NCBI GenBank assembly: GCA_003417655.1
Contig: QVMW01000009.1
Span: forward strand, 62,001 to 126,000
From: Rhodobacteraceae bacterium 63075
GTDB lineage: Bacteria > Pseudomonadota > Alphaproteobacteria > Rhodobacterales > Rhodobacteraceae
DNA: 64,000 bases
Direction: 5' to 3'
Shown here in pieces: positions 8,802 to 16,744 of this stretch. Position 1 is the stretch's first letter; each line of letters begins with the position of its first letter. The notes under the pieces were generated by a model. That model had not been told where the DNA came from and did no database searches. It saw nothing but the letters and a program-made list of their open reading frames with translations. A program made the translations under genes and the position numbers.

Positions 8802-9395
8802 GTGGAAACACTTATCGACAAGGCCTACGCTTCGGGCGAGTTTTCCGAGCTGGCGTTTCTCTATGCCCCGGTGGGCCTCGTGGTGACGGAAAACCGCGTG
8901 ATCCGCGATTGCAACCTCACCTTCTCGCGGATGTTCGGCTATGAGCATGGCGAGCTCAAGGGGCAGATCTTCGCGATGCTCTACCCCAGCGACGAGGAGT
9001 TCGTGAACATCCGTGACCGAGGCATCCCCGCCTTGCGCGAGACCAACACCTACTGGGACGAGCGCATCATGGCGCGCAGGGACGGCTCGCTCTTCTGGTG
9101 CCGCACGCGGGGGCATTCCTTCACGCCCGAGGAGCCGCTGATGCGCGCGGTCTGGAGCTTTGCCGACCTGTCGGGCGTGCGCCCCTACCAGCCACTCACC
9201 CGACGCGAACGCGAGATCGTCTCTCACCTCGCCGACGGGCTGACCAGCAAGGAGATCGCGATCAAGCTCGACCTGAGCCACCGGACCGTCGAGGTCTACC
9301 GCGCCAAGCTGCTCAAGAAGTTCGGCGTGAGCAACACATCGGCGCTGTTGCAATCGCTCGGGGCCGTGGAAGGCGAGAACATCGTCGCGCGGTAG
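8802..9395 (+). CDS. PAS-LuxR family transcriptional regulator
   Basis: 197-aa two-domain DNA-binding protein. Residues about 15-130 form a PAS sensor (LYAPVGLVVTENRVIRDCNLTFSRMFGYEHGELKG, then RRDGSLFWCRTRG), and residues about 133-190 a LuxR/GerE helix-turn-helix (PLTRREREIVSHLADGLTSKEIAIKLDLSHRTVEVYRAKLLKKFGV). The start is a GTG; an in-frame stop lies four codons upstream, so the protein cannot be much longer. It lacks a receiver domain, so it is not a classical response regulator. Divergent placement argues that it controls the liv operon in response to a ligand of the PAS domain. Confidence 0.88.
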   Translation: METLIDKAYASGEFSELAFLYAPVGLVVTENRVIRDCNLTFSRMFGYEHGELKGQIFAMLYPSDEEFVNIRDRGIPALRETNTYWDERIMARRDGSLFWCRTRGHSFTPEEPLMRAVWSFADLSGVRPYQPLTRREREIVSHLADGLTSKEIAIKLDLSHRTVEVYRAKLLKKFGVSNTSALLQSLGAVEGENIVAR

Positions 9396-9455
9396 GCCCC
9401 ACTTTAAGTCACGGCGCGGGCGACCTACCTCGGGGGAAGACAAAGGAGGCCCGCA

Positions 9456-10463
9456 TTGACCAAGGAACAACTCGCTCTCGACCCCGAACAGACCGCCCTC
9501 GTCGAAGAGCACGGCGCGCAGATCACCCCGCTCGAGCCGATCGGCGCGGAGGTGCGCGGGATCGACCTCGCCGCGCAGGCCCCGCCGCCGCGCGACGTGC
9601 TCGATGCGCTGGAGAGGGTCATGGCGCAGAGCGGGTTCCTCGTGTTCAAGAACGCGGAGACCATCGACCACGAGGCCTTCCTGCGCGCCAGTTGCTGGTG
9701 GGGCGGGCGCGCGCTGCACAGCACGCACGGTGTCCACCCCGAGACCCCCGACCTCAACCGCCATATCTTCCGGCTCTCCAACGATGAACGCCACGGAATC
9801 CCCGATGTCGGGCCGCAATGGCACAATGACGGCAGCTTCCTGCCGGCCACCTTCTCGCATTCGGGCTATCACATCATCCGGCCCGCCGAGCATGGCGGCG
9901 GCACGCATTTCGTCCATCAGGGGCTCGCATTCGACGCGCTGCCGCAAGACCGGCAGGAGCGCTGGCGGCGCCTGTCATCGGTGAATTCTGCCTCCGGCGT
10001 GGTGCATCCGATGGTGCATGAGCACCCGGTCTCCGGGCAGGCGTGCATCTGGCTGCACCTCGGAATGACCGGCGCGATCATCGAGAAACACCCCGACGCG
10101 GACGGCTTTCGCCTGCTGGAAGCCGAGGAGATGAAACAGGTCTGCCGGGAGTATAACGACATTCTCAATGCCGGTTTCGATGCGGGCTACGCCATCGCCT
10201 TCGAATATGCCGAGAATGACTGCGTGTTCATCGACAATCTCGCCGTCGCCCACCGCGCGGCCCCCGAGGCGCATATGCCCGCCGACCAGCAGGGCCTGCG
10301 GATCATGCACCGCAGCACGGTCCGTGGCGCGCAGGATCTGGCTCCGGGCTTCGGCCTGCCGCAGCATGTCAATATCGACGGCGGCAACCCGTTCGGTCAG
10401 GGCGTCTGGCAGGGTGGGGGCGTCGGTTTCCGCTGGGAAGAGGGGATCAAGATGCGGAACTGA
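9456..10463 (+). CDS. TauD/TfdA family Fe(II)/2-oxoglutarate-dependent dioxygenase
   Basis: 335-aa putative non-haem iron oxygenase. The start is TTG, chosen because a strong Shine-Dalgarno (AAAGGAGG) lies 8 bases upstream. The facial triad is visible as His123-x-Asp125 (QWHNDGSF) and His266 (AVAHRAAP); the 2-oxoglutarate-binding Arg would be the one in MHRSTVRG. These enzymes hydroxylate substrates such as taurine, 2,4-D or alkyl sulfates, often releasing a hetero-group. Its place behind the regulator and next to a second liv transporter suggests work on the same imported compound. The substrate is unknown. Confidence 0.85.
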   Translation: MTKEQLALDPEQTALVEEHGAQITPLEPIGAEVRGIDLAAQAPPPRDVLDALERVMAQSGFLVFKNAETIDHEAFLRASCWWGGRALHSTHGVHPETPDLNRHIFRLSNDERHGIPDVGPQWHNDGSFLPATFSHSGYHIIRPAEHGGGTHFVHQGLAFDALPQDRQERWRRLSSVNSASGVVHPMVHEHPVSGQACIWLHLGMTGAIIEKHPDADGFRLLEAEEMKQVCREYNDILNAGFDAGYAIAFEYAENDCVFIDNLAVAHRAAPEAHMPADQQGLRIMHRSTVRGAQDLAPGFGLPQHVNIDGGNPFGQGVWQGGGVGFRWEEGIKMRN

Positions 10464-10490
10464 CGGGCCGGGCGCGGGATTGCGCGCAGC

Positions 10491-10739
10491 CTACGACTTG
10501 CTCTCATCTTCGATGATATCGGGATCGTTGTAGTTGCCGGGGTCGAACCCCTCCGGGTCGAAAGCTTCCTCATCCTCGGCGATGCCGGTCACATGCGTCG
10601 TGCCCGTTTCTTCATCGTAGTAGAGGCCATAGGTCGCTTTGCCCTCGCTCTTGAAGCGCATGTATTCGTGAATGGCCGCGTAGATGAAGGCCACCGCGAA
10701 GGGAAAGATGATAATGGCAGCGATCAGGCGGACATCCAT
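10491..10739 (-). CDS. Small membrane protein with acidic C-terminal tail
   Basis: 82 aa. One N-terminal transmembrane helix (about residues 5-24, LIAAIIIFPFAVAFIYAAI) is followed by a basic stretch and a strongly acidic C-terminus (EDEEAFDPEGFDPGNYNDPDIIEDE). No enzymatic motif is present and I do not recognise a named family. It is convergent with the dioxygenase gene and probably transcribed alone. Confidence 0.6.
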   Translation of the reverse strand: MDVRLIAAIIIFPFAVAFIYAAIHEYMRFKSEGKATYGLYYDEETGTTHVTGIAEDEEAFDPEGFDPGNYNDPDIIEDESKS

Positions 10740-11035
10740 GGCTGGGCTCCTTGGCGGGCAGGGCTGGCGCGCGGGGCGAAGGGTGGCGCGTCGTTTGCTT
10801 GCTTTGCGCGAAACTCGCGCAGACCCGCGCCATGTTCAAGCAGTTTTCCCGGGGCGCGCGGCCTCTGTCTGCCGCGCCTGTCACGATTTGACGAAACAGG
10901 GCCAAAACGGGCCTTGCACGGGATAAAAAGCCATGCCGGGGATTGACGCGCATGTCCCGCCTCTTGTCCATGGGTCTGGTAAACACCATGCCGGAAAGCC
11001 ATCGCGCGGCCGCGGCACAGCAACAGGACAAGAAC

Positions 11036-11995
11036 ATGAAGACAGGATTTATCGGCCTCGGAAACGTCGGCAGCAAACTGGCCGGCAGCCTCGTGCGAAA
11101 CGGCTTCGACACGGTGGTGCATGATGCCCGCCGCGAGGCCGCCCAGGCGCTGATCGACAAAGGGGCCGGCTGGGCCGACACGCCGCGGCAAGTGGCCGAG
11201 CTCTGCGATGTGGTGATCACCTGCCTGCCCTCGCCGCTGGTTTGCTCGGAGGTGATGGAAGGGCCCGACGGCGTGCTCAATGGCCTCTCCGAGGGCAAGG
11301 TCTGGATGGAGATGTCCACGACCGACGAGGCCGAGGTCAAGCGCATCGGTGCGCTGGTGCGCGAAAAGGGGGCCTTCCCGGCGGAATGCCCCGTGTCCGG
11401 CGGCTGCCACCGCGCCGATACGGGCAATATCTCGATCTTCGTGGGCGGAGACAGGGAGACCTTCGAGAAGGTCCTGCCGCTCACCACGACACTGGGCCGC
11501 CGCGTCCTGCACACCGGCCCGCTGGGCACGGCCTCGACATTGAAGGTGATGACCAACTATCTCGCCACGGCCAACCTGCTGACCTGCTGCGAGGCGCTCA
11601 TCACCATGAAGGCGGCGGGCATGGACATGGCCACGACCTACGAGGCGATGAAGATCTCCTCGGGGACAAGCTTCGTGCACGAGACCGAAAGCCAGCTCAT
11701 CCTCAACGGCGCGCGCGATGTCAACTTCACGCTCGACCTGATCCTGAAGGATATCGGCCTGTTCCAGACCATCGCCGAGCGCAACAATGTGCCTCTGGAG
11801 CTCTCCCCGATGATCATCGACATCATGAAGGACGGCCAGGACCGCTACGGCACCCGCGCCAACACCGACGAGATCATCCGCCGGCTCGAAGAGGCCACGG
11901 GCCTGTCGGTGCTGGCCGAGGGCTTCCCGGCGGAGCTGGTTGACGACGAACCGGAAGAGCGTGGCTACGAGGTGGTGCCGCCCGGGCCGCGCTGA
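11036..11995 (+). CDS. NAD(P)-dependent oxidoreductase, 3-hydroxyisobutyrate dehydrogenase family
   Basis: 319 aa from the Met at 11036 (AGGA 8 bases upstream; the frame is open to 10943 but that part is not family-like). The N-terminal Rossmann motif is GFIGLGNVGSKLAGSLVRNG, the substrate-loop motif is CPVSGGCHRADTGNISIFVGG, and the catalytic Lys lies in STLKVMTNYLATANLL (about residue 170). Members reduce or oxidise beta-hydroxy acids (3-hydroxyisobutyrate, tartronate semialdehyde, 2-hydroxymethylglutarate). Not obviously in an operon with its neighbours. Confidence 0.88.
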   Translation: MKTGFIGLGNVGSKLAGSLVRNGFDTVVHDARREAAQALIDKGAGWADTPRQVAELCDVVITCLPSPLVCSEVMEGPDGVLNGLSEGKVWMEMSTTDEAEVKRIGALVREKGAFPAECPVSGGCHRADTGNISIFVGGDRETFEKVLPLTTTLGRRVLHTGPLGTASTLKVMTNYLATANLLTCCEALITMKAAGMDMATTYEAMKISSGTSFVHETESQLILNGARDVNFTLDLILKDIGLFQTIAERNNVPLELSPMIIDIMKDGQDRYGTRANTDEIIRRLEEATGLSVLAEGFPAELVDDEPEERGYEVVPPGPR

Positions 11996-12013
11996 ACTTG
12001 CCGCCGCGCGCGG

Positions 12014-13219
12014 TCAGCTCACCCGCTCGCCCCGGCTCCAGACGCCGCGGATGAGCGGCGTCTGCCCTGCAAGGCGCACGCGCAGCACATCGCCGCGCCA
12101 GCCCGTCTCGAGCCTGCCCCGGTCCGTGAGCCCCCCCGCGCGCGCGGGGGTCTCGCTCACGCAGGCGACGGCGCGGGGCAGATCGTTCCAGCCCTCGGCG
12201 AGCCGGAAGGCCGCCAGCAGCAGCGCGGCGGGCACGTAATCGGAGGAGACGATGTCCAGCAGCCCCGCCTCGGCAAGCTCGGCAGCGGCGACATTGCCCG
12301 AATGCGAGCCGCCCCGGATGAGGTTGGGCGCGCCCATCATGACCGCGACGCCCTCGGCGCGGCAGGCTTCGGCGGCTTCGAGCGTCGTGGGGAACTCGGC
12401 GAAGCCCACGCCATTGGCCCGCGACGCGGCGACCTGCTCGGCCGTCGTGTCGTCATGGCTGGCGAGCACCGCGCCGAGCCGTGCCGCCTCGGCCACGGCG
12501 CCGGCTTCGTGCTTGGCCCCGAGACGCGCCTGGAGGCTCTTGAGACCGGCCACATGCTCGGCGAACTCGTTGTCCGTCATGCCGCGCTTCTTGGCGACAT
12601 AGGTCTTGAGTGCCGACATGTCGCGAAACTGGCGCTGGCCGGGCGTGTGGTCCATCAGGCTGACGATGCCCACACGGTCATCGGGGCCGAACTGCGCCAG
12701 CTCCTCCAGCAGCGTCTCCGAGCAGATCTCGGCGCGCAGGTGCAAAAAGTGGCTGATCCGGAAATGCCCCGCCGCCCGCGCCGCCAGCAATTCGTCGGCC
12801 AGCTTGCGGGCATAGGCCCCGTAGCCGACCTGCCGCGAATGGATCGAGCCGGTGCGCAGCGCGTCGAAGACCGTGGTGATCCCCGTCGAGGCCAGCTCGG
12901 CATCATGCGCGACAAGCGCGGGCAGGTGCGGCCAGTCCACCTCGGGGCGCGGCTCGATATGGCGCTCGAGATTGTCGGTGTGCAGCTCGACGAGCCCGGG
13001 CAGGACATAGTCGCCGCCGCAATCGACCGCGCCGCCGGCCACGCCATCGCCCTCGCGGATCTCGGTGATGACCCCGTTCTCGATGCTCAGAGTGCCCAAG
13101 AGCACCTCGCCCGGGAGCACAAGACGCGCATTTGCAAGCTGCAGGGGGCCGGGCGCGGGGGTCGCGCTCTCGGCTCTCATGGCGTCCGGGGCGATGGGAG
13201 AATTCATGTCGGGGCTCAT
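12014..13219 (-). CDS. phnM: PhnM, alpha-D-ribose 1-methylphosphonate 5-triphosphate diphosphatase
   Basis: About 401 aa amidohydrolase-superfamily enzyme. In the C-P lyase pathway PhnM removes pyrophosphate from ribose-1-alkylphosphonate 5-triphosphate to give the substrate of PhnJ. Metal-site motifs are GLVELHTDNLERHIEP (about residues 85-100), SLMDHTPGQRQF, and SHDDTTAEQV. I place the start at 13219, behind GACAGGAA; other Mets at 13207 and 13180 are possible. It is the last phn gene on this strand, 90 bases after phnN. Confidence 0.93.
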   Translation of the reverse strand: MSPDMNSPIAPDAMRAESATPAPGPLQLANARLVLPGEVLLGTLSIENGVITEIREGDGVAGGAVDCGGDYVLPGLVELHTDNLERHIEPRPEVDWPHLPALVAHDAELASTGITTVFDALRTGSIHSRQVGYGAYARKLADELLAARAAGHFRISHFLHLRAEICSETLLEELAQFGPDDRVGIVSLMDHTPGQRQFRDMSALKTYVAKKRGMTDNEFAEHVAGLKSLQARLGAKHEAGAVAEAARLGAVLASHDDTTAEQVAASRANGVGFAEFPTTLEAAEACRAEGVAVMMGAPNLIRGGSHSGNVAAAELAEAGLLDIVSSDYVPAALLLAAFRLAEGWNDLPRAVACVSETPARAGGLTDRGRLETGWRGDVLRVRLAGQTPLIRGVWSRGERVS

Positions 13220-13309
13220 TTCCTGTCCTGGCCCGGGCCTCTGCCGGGGCGTTTCCTGTCTGTGCCGGTTTCGTGACATGGCGATGACAAAGCTGAGGGG
13301 CACATGGTT

Positions 13310-13855
13310 TCAGGCCTCCTCTCGCCGGAGCGCGCGCAGCGCCTCTTTGACCGTCGTCTCAAGCGCCCCGTCATTGGACACGGTGATCACGTCAAGCCCC
13401 TCCGGCAAGGGTTTCTCCGCCTGCCGCAGGCGCGCGGCGATCTCCTCGGCGCTTTCCCGCCCGCGCGCCGCGAGCCGGTTGGCGAGTGTTGCGGGCGTTG
13501 CGGTGATGTTGAGCACGCGCATGTCCGGCATGGCCGCGCGGGCCTTGAGCAGGGCGCTGCGCGAGAAATTGGCAAGGCAGTCCGTCCCGCGCGCAAGGTC
13601 ACCCGGCACATCCGCCGGAATGCCATAGCGCATCCCGTGCGCTTCCCAATGTACGCAGAACGCGCCCGCCCGCGCGGCGCGCTCGAAAGCCTCGGGCGAG
13701 ATGGGATCGTACTCCTCGCCGCCCAGCTCCGGGGCGCGGGTGATCGTCCGGCGCACCAGTCTGACCTCGGGCGCGGCGGCCTTGATCCCGGCCATGACGC
13801 TGTCCTTGCCGACGCCCGAAGGCCCGACCACGGCGATGAGGCGACCCTCGCTCAT
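13310..13855 (-). CDS. phnN: PhnN, ribose 1,5-bisphosphate phosphokinase
   Basis: 181-aa kinase related to guanylate kinase. It phosphorylates ribose 1,5-bisphosphate to PRPP, recycling the sugar moiety released by the C-P lyase pathway. The P-loop GPSGVGKDS is at about residues 11-19; RTITRAP is the GMPK-like RxxTxRxP motif. The start at 13855 overlaps the phnL stop by 4 bases. The open frame continues upstream within phnL, but that part is a shadow. Confidence 0.93.
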   Translation of the reverse strand: MSEGRLIAVVGPSGVGKDSVMAGIKAAAPEVRLVRRTITRAPELGGEEYDPISPEAFERAARAGAFCVHWEAHGMRYGIPADVPGDLARGTDCLANFSRSALLKARAAMPDMRVLNITATPATLANRLAARGRESAEEIAARLRQAEKPLPEGLDVITVSNDGALETTVKEALRALRREEA

Positions 13856-14541
13856 GCCGCCCGCCCCGGTGTGAAACGGCCCACGTCGATCTCCCGGTCG
13901 CAGACCTGCGCGCGCGCCGCCTCGTCGTGGAAGATCCCGATGATCGCCGCGCCGCGCGCCTTGGCCTGCTCGATCAGCCCGAGCACAACGGCGCGGTTGG
14001 CCGCGTCGAGGCTCGCCGTGGGCTCGTCGAGCAGCAGGGCCGGGTAGGGATGGGCAAAGCCGCGCGCGATGTTCACGCGCTGCTGCTCCCCGCCCGAGAA
14101 GGTCGTGGGCGAGAGGCTCCAGAGCCGTTCGGGAATGTTGAGCTGTGCAAGCAGGGCGCGCGCGCGGGCCTCGGCCGCGTCCGCCGCCGTGCCCAATGCG
14201 CGCAGCGGCTCGGCCACGACATCGAGCGTCGAAACCCGCGGCACCACGCGCAGGAACTGGCTGACATAGCCCAGCGTCTCGCGGCGGATCGCGATGATCT
14301 CGCGCGGCTCGGCGGTGACGAGATCGGTCCCGCCAACGAGAATCCTTCCGCTGCGGGCGCGGTAATTGCCGTAGATCATGCGCATGAGCGTCGATTTGCC
14401 CGCGCCGGACGCGCCCGTCAGCGCGACGCATTCGCCGGGGCGGACCGAAAGGGTCACCCCGCCCAGAACCTCGATCACCGCGCTGCCCTGGTTGTGAAGC
14501 GTGAAGGTCTTGGAGACATCCTGAAGATCAATCATGGTCAT
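13852..14541 (-). CDS. phnL: PhnL, C-P lyase complex ATP-binding subunit
   Basis: 229-aa ABC-type ATPase without a membrane partner. Walker A is GASGAGKST (about residues 38-46), the signature is FSGGEQQRV, and Walker B is ALLLDEPTASLD. PhnL is part of the phosphonate methylphosphonyltransferase machinery with PhnG-H-I, where it probably couples ATP use to complex function rather than transport. ATGA-type overlaps with phnK and phnN on either side indicate translational coupling. Confidence 0.94.
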   Translation of the reverse strand: MTMIDLQDVSKTFTLHNQGSAVIEVLGGVTLSVRPGECVALTGASGAGKSTLMRMIYGNYRARSGRILVGGTDLVTAEPREIIAIRRETLGYVSQFLRVVPRVSTLDVVAEPLRALGTAADAAEARARALLAQLNIPERLWSLSPTTFSGGEQQRVNIARGFAHPYPALLLDEPTASLDAANRAVVLGLIEQAKARGAAIIGIFHDEAARAQVCDREIDVGRFTPGRAA

Positions 14542-15308
14542 ACCTGCAATACCGAGCTGACGAGAAGTTGCGTGTAGGCGTGTTGCGGATCGTCGAGGAC
14601 CTGGTCGGTCAGCCCCGCCTCGACCACATGCCCCGATTTCATCACCATGAGCCGATCCGCCAGCAGGCGCACGACGGCGAGATCATGGGTGACGATGATC
14701 GCAGAGAGGCCCATGTCGCGCACAAGGCCGCGCAAGAGGTCGAGCAGCCGCGCCTGCACGCTCACATCGAGCCCGCCGGTCGGCTCGTCCATGAAGACAA
14801 GACGCGGCCCCGTCACGAGGTTGCGCGCGATCTGAAGGCGCTGCTGCATTCCGCCCGAGAAGGTGCTGGGCCGGTCGTCGATGCGGCCCGCGTCGATCTC
14901 CACGCGGCCGAGCCAGTCGGTGGCCTGGCTGCGAATGTCGCCGTAGTGGCGCGCGCCGACGGCCATCAGCCGCTCGCCCACATTGCCACCCGCCGAGACG
15001 CCCATGCGCAGCCCGTCGCGGGCATGCTGATGCACGAAGGCCCAATCGGTCCGCCCGAGCATGCGGCGCTCCGGCTCGCTCATCTTGAGCGTGTCGCGCG
15101 GCCCCTCGGCTCGGGTGTCGAAGACGACGGCGCCGGCATCGGGGGTGAGATGCCCGGCCAAGCAGTTCAGCAGGGTGGACTTGCCCGAGCCGCTCTCGCC
15201 GACGATCCCCATGACCTCGCCGGGGTATAGATCGAAGGCGACATCGGCGCAGCCGACATGCGCGCCGTAGTGCTTCGTGAGGCCCTGAACGGAGAGCAAG
15301 GGGGTCAT
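14538..15308 (-). CDS. phnK: PhnK, C-P lyase core-complex ATP-binding subunit
   Basis: 256-aa ABC-type ATPase from the Met at 15308. Walker A is GESGSGKST, the signature is FSGGMQQRL, and Walker B is LVFMDEPTGGLD. In characterised systems PhnK docks on the PhnGHIJ core near PhnJ. Its start overlaps the phnJ stop by 4 bases. The KL pair is easily mistaken for peptide-transport ATPases, but the phn context is decisive. Confidence 0.94.
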   Translation of the reverse strand: MTPLLSVQGLTKHYGAHVGCADVAFDLYPGEVMGIVGESGSGKSTLLNCLAGHLTPDAGAVVFDTRAEGPRDTLKMSEPERRMLGRTDWAFVHQHARDGLRMGVSAGGNVGERLMAVGARHYGDIRSQATDWLGRVEIDAGRIDDRPSTFSGGMQQRLQIARNLVTGPRLVFMDEPTGGLDVSVQARLLDLLRGLVRDMGLSAIIVTHDLAVVRLLADRLMVMKSGHVVEAGLTDQVLDDPQHAYTQLLVSSVLQV

Positions 15309-16156
15309 GCCGCATCCTTTCCGCGATGACCGGCGGCCTGCCGCGTCTCGCAATGGTCGGTGTCCGAACAGACGAACATGCGCCCGCCCGCGTCATCCAT
15401 GATCACCTCGTCGAGATAGCTGTCCTCCGCGCCGCAAAGCCCGCAGGGATGATCGGCCTTGGAGGCCTCGAAGGGATGATCCTCGAAGTCCAGGCTGACG
15501 ACCCCGGTATAGGGCGGCAGCGCGTAGATGCGCTGCTCGCGCCCGGCGCCGAAGAGCTGGATCGCGGGGCACTCGGCGAGCTTGGGATTGTCGAACTTGG
15601 GGATCGGTGAAGGGTCCATCACGTAGCGCGCCTCCACCTTGACGGGATAGGCGTAGGATGTGGCGATATGCCCGTGGCGCGAGATATCCTCGTAGAGCTT
15701 GACATGCATCAGCCCGTATTCCTCCAGCTCATGCATCTTGCGCGTCTCGCTCTCGCGGGGCTCGAGGAAGCGCAAAGGCTCGGGGATCGGCACCTGGTAG
15801 ACGAGGACCTGCCCCTCGGCGAGCGCCGCCTCGGGGATGCGGTGCCGCGTCTGGATCACGCTGGCCTGCGCCGTGCTGGTGGTGGTCTCCAGACCGGTGG
15901 TGCGTTCGAAGAACTTGCGGATGGAGACGGCGTTGGTGGTGTCATCGGCCCCCTGGTCGATGACCTTGAACCGGTCGCCCGGTGTGAGCACCGCGGCAGA
16001 GACCTGGACACCGCCCGTGCCCCAGCCATAGGGCATCGGCATCTCGCGGCTCGCGAAAGGCACCTGGTAGCCGGGAATGGCCAGCCCCTTGAGGATCGCG
16101 CGGCGGATCATCCGCTTTGTCTGCTCGTCGAGATAGGCGAAATTGTAGTCACTCAT
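15305..16156 (-). CDS. phnJ: PhnJ, carbon-phosphorus lyase (radical SAM)
   Basis: 283-aa catalytic subunit that cleaves the C-P bond of ribose-1-alkylphosphonate 5-phosphate, releasing an alkane such as methane. The unusual radical-SAM cluster motif is intact: Cys238-x2-Cys241-x21-Cys263, followed by Cys269, matching the spacing of the E. coli enzyme (C241/C244/C266/C272). The Gly-radical region lies in IPGYQVPFASREMPMPYGWGTGG (about residues 27-49). A GGGAG ribosome site precedes the start. It is separated from phnI by an unusual insertion (DUF559 gene plus an inverted repeat), so it may use its own or read-through transcription. Confidence 0.97.
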   Translation of the reverse strand: MSDYNFAYLDEQTKRMIRRAILKGLAIPGYQVPFASREMPMPYGWGTGGVQVSAAVLTPGDRFKVIDQGADDTTNAVSIRKFFERTTGLETTTSTAQASVIQTRHRIPEAALAEGQVLVYQVPIPEPLRFLEPRESETRKMHELEEYGLMHVKLYEDISRHGHIATSYAYPVKVEARYVMDPSPIPKFDNPKLAECPAIQLFGAGREQRIYALPPYTGVVSLDFEDHPFEASKADHPCGLCGAEDSYLDEVIMDDAGGRMFVCSDTDHCETRQAAGHRGKDAA

Positions 16157-16183
16157 GCGGCGTGCTCCCGGTAAATGGGCGGC

Positions 16184-16528
16184 TCAGAGCCTCATGCGTG
16201 CCGCCTGTTCGATCTGTGCGAGGACATTTGAAAGATCGGTCTCGACGTCGCGGCGCTTCAGTCGAAGTACGCCAAGACCCATGCGCATGAGCTCCGCGTC
16301 CCGCGTCTCCAGAACGCGGGCATGCTGCGCCTGCCCCGTGACCTCCACGACCAGCCGGGCCGCGGGACACAGGAAGTCCACGACATGCGGCCCCGCAATG
16401 GCCTTGCGGCGAAATTTGAGCCCGGCCAGCTTGCGGTTCCGAAGGGCCTGCCACAGCACGGCCTCGGGCGCCGTCGCCCAACGCCTCAGGACGCGGGCCT
16501 TTCTGGTATGTGCGGGAGCCTGGGCCAT
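16184..16528 (-). CDS. DUF559 domain protein (Vsr-like endonuclease fold)
   Basis: 114 aa. The sequence ATAPEAVLWQALRNRKLAGLKFRRKAIAGPHVVDFLCPAARLVVEVTGQAQH is a clear DUF559 (very-short-patch-repair-like, PD-(D/E)xK-related) domain: the VDFLCP Asp and the VEVTG Glu are the expected metal ligands. The usual family form reads E-x-DG; here it is VEVTGQAQH, with the typical D replaced by T, so activity may be altered. It sits between phnI and phnJ on the same strand, which is foreign to phosphonate metabolism. The family is a frequent mobile passenger between genes. No good ribosome site is seen. Confidence 0.8.
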   Translation of the reverse strand: MAQAPAHTRKARVLRRWATAPEAVLWQALRNRKLAGLKFRRKAIAGPHVVDFLCPAARLVVEVTGQAQHARVLETRDAELMRMGLGVLRLKRRDVETDLSNVLAQIEQAARMRL

Positions 16529-16593
16529 GCCCGCAAACGTCGCGCCCGAGGGTGAAGAAATCCCTAACGGATATCCTCGCCTCTCGGCAATGG

Positions 16594-16736
16594 CCCCTCA
16601 CCCCCAACCCCCTCTCCCCTCGGGGAGAGGGGGCTACACGCACGGTTCGGCTCGCAGCGCTTGTCGCAAACGATGCGCTATCTTCTGCGCGCCGCTCCCC
16701 TCTCCCCGAGGGGAGAGGGGCAGGGGGTGAGGGGGG
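16594..16736. repeat. REP/BIME-like inverted pair between phnI and the DUF559 gene
   Basis: Two G+C-rich units (16594-16634 and 16695-16736) are inverted copies of each other around a 60-base centre. Each contains its own small palindrome CTCCCC-TCGGGGAG, and the outer arms read CCCCTCACCCCC on the left and its complement on the right. This is the layout of a bacterial REP doublet or small hairpin element. It lies immediately downstream of the phnI stop (16745), where it could stabilise upstream mRNA or attenuate expression of DUF559-phnJKLNM. Confidence 0.8.
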
Positions 16737-16744
16737 TCTCGGGC

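Noticed and set aside
13310-14431. A 373-residue phnL-phnN fusion
   Set aside because: The upstream half is an out-of-frame shadow of phnL; the start at 13855 gives a normal-size PhnN.
16184-16528. Considering the DUF559 gene to be phnO or another phosphonate gene
   Set aside because: The sequence shows the DUF559 nuclease-like pattern, not a GNAT acetyltransferase.
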